NCBI GenBank assembly: GCA_022539475.1 | Contig: VCMS01000036.1 | Coordinates: 186,001-250,000, forward strand | Length of the DNA: 64,000 nt | Direction: 5' to 3' | Source of the DNA: Gracilaria domingensis | Lineage: Eukaryota > Rhodophyta > Florideophyceae > Gracilariales > Gracilariaceae | Part shown: positions 60,135 to 64,000 of the stretch, in pieces | Layout of the letters: each line of letters starts with the position of its first letter | Position numbering within the stretch: position 1 is the first letter of the stretch | Notes under the pieces: generated by a model | What the model was told of the DNA's origin: nothing | The model's database searches: none | What the model saw: the letters and a program-made list of their open reading frames with translations, nothing else | Program-made: the position numbers and the translations under genes

Positions 60135-62537
60135 CTAACGCAAGGCGGAATGATCCGTATTGACGGTAAAGTGCACACCCATAAGATATGGTCGTAGAGT
60201 CTGCAAAGCCCATACCATGGCGAGACACTCCTTCTCGGATACTGAGTAATTGCGCTCGTGCACGTTGAGTGTACGAGACCAATAGCCAATTGGTTTGCGT
60301 TCCCCTTCGGGTGTAGTCTGAAAGAGAGCGCAGCCAATTTGGTAATCGCTCGAATCCGTATCCACGGTGTACGGCAACCCGTTCTTTGGTAACGCTAACA
60401 CGGGTGCTGTGGTAACAGCCTCTTTAAGAGAGTTGAAGGCCTCCACTTGCGTGGGGGTAAGTGGTCCCAATTTGGGCGGTTGTCCCTTCTTCAGGAGTTC
60501 GTTGAGCGGTCCCGCGATCTTCGCGAAGCGAGAAATGAACCGTCTATAAACGTTGCATAGCCCCAGAAAGGAGCGTAGCTCTGTCTGTGTAGTGGGGTGC
60601 TTCGCCTCTTTGAGGGACTTCACGCGAGCTTCCTCGATCAGTAACCGTCCTGGACGTATGACATGGCCCAGATACTTCACTGAGTCAGTGAAAAACTCAC
60701 ACTTCCTCAATTTGAGAGTAATTCCAGCATCCCGCAAAGCGGTCATTATCTCCCGAACATGTTCGAGGTGATCGTCCAAACTGTTGGAAAACACGATGAT
60801 GTCATCGAGGTATACCAAGCAACTCCGCCATTTGAAGCGAGCTAACAAAATGTCCAGCGCACGCTGAAACGTAGCGGGGGCGTTCGTTAACCCGAACGGC
60901 ATACGCTTAAAGCGGTATAGTCCTGAATGACAGGTAAACGCGGTCTTGTCACGGTCTTCCGGTCTAACTGGTACTTGCCAGTAACCCCAGTTTGCATCCA
61001 AAGTGGAGAAAACAGTAGCATCGCCAAGCGAGTCGATATACTCGTCCATACGAGGTATGGGGTACACGTCTTTGACGGTGACATCGTTCAAGCGACGATA
61101 GTCGATACAAAAGCGCCAGGACCCATCGGGTTTCGGAGCCAGTACAACTGGAGATGCCCACGGCGACTGAGCCGGTTCTATCACGCCAGCGCGGAGCATT
61201 TTGTTGATCTGAAACTCTTCCTCTTCCCGTGCTTTCGGGCCTGCCCTGTAAGGGTGCTGAGCAATCGGCTTGGTCTCCGGCAGGAGGTCAATCCGGTGTT
61301 CCGTAGTTGAAACCTCTCCGAGGAAACCATCCCACATTGGTGTAAACTCTCGCAACATGTTGCGCAACTTCTCACGGTGTGAAACCGGTACATGACCGAG
61401 ATTCAATTCTTCTAACTCCTTGATAGGGTCAATCTTGTCATAACTGGTAGGAACGGTCCTAGCTTCCGAGTCATTCGTGTGTTCAACCGTCTGGGACGGG
61501 TCCGACGCAGACGAGCGCGACGATTCTCCCTCCTCCTCCTTAGGGTGAAGCAAACCAGGGCGTTCTTCAGCAAGCCCGAGCATCTCGGCGGCAGTCACCT
61601 TTGTAGGGATAAGCGCCGTAGGGTGCGGTAAGACAGTACCAATTACTTGGTTCTTCACCAGATACTGGGGCTTCTTGCCAAAGTTGGCCAACATAACCCG
61701 AAAGGGGTGTTCGCTGTTGATTTGAACAACTCCGTTCGCCAACGCGACCTGATACTTCTCGTATAACGAGTTCAATGGTTGAACAACCCGCAAACCACGC
61801 GGTGCGGCAGTAACATCAACCCAAACCTGGGATTCTGGCGGAATAGAAATTGCACGCGCTACGCGGAGCTTCGGCGACTCCTTCGGAGGTGAGGAATCCT
61901 GTAGAGGAGCGGGTAGTGGTACCAGCTTAGCTGACGCTCGGCGTAATGAGCGACGAACAATCGGTACAACCGAACCATCTTCCATTTCCACTTCACGCGC
62001 ACGCGATCGTATGGCTTCGACATATCTGTCGCAGAAGTCACACCCTAGAATGACAGGGGCAGCGAGCGTCTTGCAGACGATGAATTCTACCTGCTCGATG
62101 CAGTTACCAATCCTGACAATCAGTGAAACCATTCCAGCCGTTTGTAACGGGTTATTGTTAGCATCTGCCACGTCCATGACGGGTCCAGAGCGGATTCGAC
62201 AACGGACTTCCGGCGGTAGTAACGACTCAACAATGAAGTTGGGGCCAGCACCTGTATCCAAGACAGAGAGATGACGCACCATATACTGGGTGGATAGGCC
62301 AAGGTCAGCAAATATCTTGTAGTTTCGCTTGGCCAGCACCATGACTCGATCCGGGATCCGGTTGTTCCTGAACCGTATCCACGGGCGACGTAACACACCG
62401 ATGGTGGTAGAGTCCACGTCTAAGACGGTCTGTTTCCTCGAAAGGATTTTGACCTGGGAGCGAGGCGGTGACGCCTCGGGCGCCGTAGACCTCGACTCGG
62501 GCGCCTCTCCATTGGAGACTCCCGTACTCAGTTTAAC
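60135..62537 (-). CDS. Gypsy protease-RT-RNase H (pol, -1 frame to gag)
   Basis: The frame is open without a stop from the gag slippery site at 62537 and needs no start of its own. The protease has LDTGAGPNFI (DTG-type aspartate). RT shows WRFCIDYRRLND, FSTLDANWGYWQVPV, FGLTNAPATFQRALD and YLDDIIVFSN, the catalytic LDD. RNase H has YTVDTDSSDYQIGCALFQ, EKECLAMVWAL and NTDHSALR. There a TAG (60135-60137) replaces the usual Trp. Homology continues after it in the same frame (SGRLMRWRLRLAEFDYEVTY, then NAQADALSRL) until about 60015. The single nonsense codon suggests a recently damaged copy. Confidence 0.9.
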   Translation of the reverse strand, partial: VKLSTGVSNGEAPESRSTAPEASPPRSQVKILSRKQTVLDVDSTTIGVLRRPWIRFRNNRIPDRVMVLAKRNYKIFADLGLSTQYMVRHLSVLDTGAGPNFIVESLLPPEVRCRIRSGPVMDVADANNNPLQTAGMVSLIVRIGNCIEQVEFIVCKTLAAPVILGCDFCDRYVEAIRSRAREVEMEDGSVVPIVRRSLRRASAKLVPLPAPLQDSSPPKESPKLRVARAISIPPESQVWVDVTAAPRGLRVVQPLNSLYEKYQVALANGVVQINSEHPFRVMLANFGKKPQYLVKNQVIGTVLPHPTALIPTKVTAAEMLGLAEERPGLLHPKEEEGESSRSSASDPSQTVEHTNDSEARTVPTSYDKIDPIKELEELNLGHVPVSHREKLRNMLREFTPMWDGFLGEVSTTEHRIDLLPETKPIAQHPYRAGPKAREEEEFQINKMLRAGVIEPAQSPWASPVVLAPKPDGSWRFCIDYRRLNDVTVKDVYPIPRMDEYIDSLGDATVFSTLDANWGYWQVPVRPEDRDKTAFTCHSGLYRFKRMPFGLTNAPATFQRALDILLARFKWRSCLVYLDDIIVFSNSLDDHLEHVREIMTALRDAGITLKLRKCEFFTDSVKYLGHVIRPGRLLIEEARVKSLKEAKHPTTQTELRSFLGLCNVYRRFISRFAKIAGPLNELLKKGQPPKLGPLTPTQVEAFNSLKEAVTTAPVLALPKNGLPYTVDTDSSDYQIGCALFQTTPEGERKPIGYWSRTLNVHERNYSVSEKECLAMVWALQTLRPYLMGVHFTVNTDHSALR

Positions 62538-64000
62538 TGAGTTCCATCCGTTCTAACGGGAACGGCGTCCTGTGCAGCAGGCATCTTCACAGATTCCTGT
62601 GGAACAGCGACAGAACTACCCGCAACAGCGGTTGCCGCCACGGCTTGAGCCGGTGAAACATTGACCTGGGTCGAACCAGAGTGCAGTAATGCAGCCAATT
62701 CTGCAGCAGACACCCTACGGGGGTACTCAGCCTTCGCACGCAGATATGCGGTTACCGGCACTGACGCCTGTTCGGCGGGGGTCAGCGCTTCAAAATTCGC
62801 CACAACCGTGGGCATTTCCCTCATCGAGAGGTTGCAGTTCGGAGCTGCATGACCGTGGTTGTAACACGTGAAACAGATCAGGGGTGGTCTTCCGGAACTC
62901 CGTGGGTCTTGGAACTTCACCGTTCGCGGGTCTACCCAACCAGGTCGCTGGTAACGACTCCCTGAATAGGGTACTTGAGGACCGCGAACGCGTGGACGGT
63001 CTGCGTAAAGCAGCGCATCTTCCGTCTTCGACGAGGCTTCTGAAGTAGAAGGCAACTCCGTAGTCGGAATAGAATCCAGGTCCACCTGTGCGAGATGTAA
63101 GTTATCCACATCGTGGCCAGAAAAGTCCTGCGGTAGCAGTGAAGCCGATGACGACCCTCCTTCGAGGTGCAACGCTTTGGTTGAAACCCGGTATCCGGTG
63201 CGTGCGCGCAAGGCGTCTCCCTCCGCCTTCGCGTACTGCACTAACTCCAGATAGGTAGTCTTCTTCCGGTCTTCCCGTCGCTGGGCAACCAGAGTGCGAA
63301 TAGCCGCATTCAATCCGTTGATAAACAGCGTACAGCGCTCGTTTGAGGAGTAAACATTGCCACAACGGTGGAATGCCTTATTCAGGCGTACCGAGTACTC
63401 GGTTTCCGACTCTTTCGGGCGTTGTTTCGTCTCCCGCAACGCGGTGATTGCTTCCTCGATAGAGGTATTTGTCGCATACGAGCGCAACAAATACTGCACT
63501 GCTTCGGGCCAGCAGGTGACCCCTCCTTCAGAGGCGCGAGATGAACCTCTTAAAGAGTTATACTGATCTTCAGCGAGTCCCCGTAGAAAATACGGTAAGG
63601 CAACATAAGCTTGCCCCTCACTCATGCCGAGGATGTCAGCTTCCGCTACAAAGCGTGAAAGAAAGTCAAGCACCAGAATGGGATCCTCCCCAGTGAACAA
63701 CTGGTTGCGAAAGGTTAAGGACATGCGTTTGATGCAGTCCTTCACCTTACCCGTGCCACGGGGCGTCCGGTTCAGAGTTGAATCTTCCAAACGGTAATAC
63801 CGGTAAGATAACAACCTTTTGAACAAGGGATTCGTCGGCTCCAGTTCCCTCAAACCTGAGTGCTTTCGCCCCCGTTTCCGGGTACCAACAACACCATAGG
63901 TGGACGTAGAACTCCGCGAACGCGTAGAACGAGCGCGACGTTCACCGTCACTTGACGAGCTCGATGATAAGGAACCCGCCGAGCGGTTTGAAATACCAGA
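62528..64000 (-). CDS. Gypsy gag polyprotein, 5' incomplete
   Basis: The frame is open to the window edge, so the ATG is outside. The visible N-terminal part is Ser/Arg-rich (SSSSSDGERRARSTRSRS). The capsid-like helical region follows: FTGEDPILVLDFLSRFVAEA, FLRGLAEDQYNSLRG, KESETEYSVRLNKAFHRCGN and LFINGLNAAIRTLV, resembling retrotransposon gag domains. A zinc knuckle CFTCYNHGHAAPNC (CX2CX4HX4C) sits about 115 residues before the end and would bind element RNA. It stops at TGA 62528-62530, immediately after CAG TTA AAC. Confidence 0.88.
   Translation of the reverse strand, partial: SGISNRSAGSLSSSSSSDGERRARSTRSRSSTSTYGVVGTRKRGRKHSGLRELEPTNPLFKRLLSYRYYRLEDSTLNRTPRGTGKVKDCIKRMSLTFRNQLFTGEDPILVLDFLSRFVAEADILGMSEGQAYVALPYFLRGLAEDQYNSLRGSSRASEGGVTCWPEAVQYLLRSYATNTSIEEAITALRETKQRPKESETEYSVRLNKAFHRCGNVYSSNERCTLFINGLNAAIRTLVAQRREDRKKTTYLELVQYAKAEGDALRARTGYRVSTKALHLEGGSSSASLLPQDFSGHDVDNLHLAQVDLDSIPTTELPSTSEASSKTEDALLYADRPRVRGPQVPYSGSRYQRPGWVDPRTVKFQDPRSSGRPPLICFTCYNHGHAAPNCNLSMREMPTVVANFEALTPAEQASVPVTAYLRAKAEYPRRVSAAELAALLHSGSTQVNVSPAQAVAATAVAGSSVAVPQESVKMPAAQDAVPVRTDGTQLN
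62531..62537 (-). promoter_or_regulatory. Predicted -1 ribosomal frameshift site GTTAAAC
   Basis: The last gag codons are CAG TTA AAC followed by TGA, giving the heptamer G TTA AAC in the correct phase. Slipping one base back reads GTT AAA CTG AGT, which is exactly the open pol frame (both in phase with 62537). Downstream RNA could form TCTCC-AAT-GGAGA, about 12 nt after the heptamer, and a CGAGGCG-TCAC-CGCCTCG hairpin about 50 nt further. Confidence 0.7.

Larger units (their letters stand above)
53490..64000 (-). mobile_element. Ty3/Gypsy LTR retrotransposon with antisense ORF, 5' end beyond window
   Basis: On the minus strand the order is gag (still open at the window edge), protease, RT, RNase H, integrase, ~0.9-kb spacer, antisense ORF, polypurine tract, 3' LTR. 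RT before integrase makes it Ty3/Gypsy. At least 10.5 kb long. No chromodomain seen after integrase. Breaks in this copy are one TAG in RNase H and one frame change before integrase. The 5' LTR and primer-binding site are not in view. Confidence 0.9.

Noticed and set aside
1-64000. CRISPR arrays, bacterial operons, rRNA genes
   Set aside because: No regular spacer-repeat arrays, no Shine-Dalgarno-led gene strings and no rRNA signature seen; the window is eukaryotic nuclear DNA.

Overview
This is a eukaryotic nuclear window. Long single-exon genes are separated by repeat-rich DNA. The few introns I can place are short (about 73-76 nt, plus one of 253 nt), with GT-AG ends and usually a CTAAC-type branch motif. 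Gene content (Rheb, NAA15, CBP80, HERC-type HECT ligase, formin with a PTEN-like head, LC8, complex I CHCH subunit, GDP-fucose transporter, TEN1) with abundant Gypsy, LINE and Harbinger copies best fits an intron-poor red alga of the Chondrus/Gracilaria kind. That assignment is an inference.

Layout. 1-4.1 kb: HAD hydrolase (cut by the window edge), a ketopantoate-reductase-like gene, a ribulose-phosphate epimerase fragment, three hairpin repeats and a coiled-coil protein. 4.8-11.3 kb: a zone of damaged genes (DedA/TVP38 membrane protein, Q-SNARE, radical SAM fragment, alpha/beta-hydrolase fragment, Harbinger transposase) around a uL18-like gene and an intact IST1 gene. 12.5-17.3 kb: a non-LTR retrotransposon. 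Its 3' end is repeated at 17.4-18.2 kb with many one-base differences, followed by a CBP80 gene full of frameshifts up to 20.0 kb. 22.6-34.8 kb: the housekeeping block, including two head-to-head pairs with GC-rich shared promoters (GDP-fucose transporter with a zinc-binding protein; NAA15 with a Rheb-like GTPase). 38.3-44.2 kb: a spliced TEN1 homologue, the formin and LC8. 44.4-48.4 kb: a 1.5-1.7 kb segmental duplication around a small proline-repeat membrane protein. 48.8-50.8 kb: an unknown His-rich protein and a spliced GATA factor. 52.8-53.4 kb: a degenerate ~60-nt tandem repeat.

53.5-64.0 kb holds most of a Ty3/Gypsy retrotransposon on the minus strand. It shows gag with a zinc knuckle, a GTTAAAC slippery heptamer abutting the gag stop with pol in the -1 frame, PR-RT-RNase H, integrase with a GPY/F module and a ~400-residue tail, a long structured spacer, polypurine tract and 3' LTR. 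Between spacer and LTR lies an intact 670-codon ORF on the opposite strand, reading away from the 3' LTR. This antisense gene together with the -1 recoding site is the strongest candidate for an undescribed system here.

Other second-look items are long near-perfect palindromes (one with 41-bp arms, one at a duplication breakpoint, one present in only one of two duplicate copies) and a 73-nt element with splice-like ends found ungapped at two distant sites. Several conserved genes are broken by single-base shifts, some in homopolymers. Consensus errors and true pseudogenes cannot be separated from this sequence alone.
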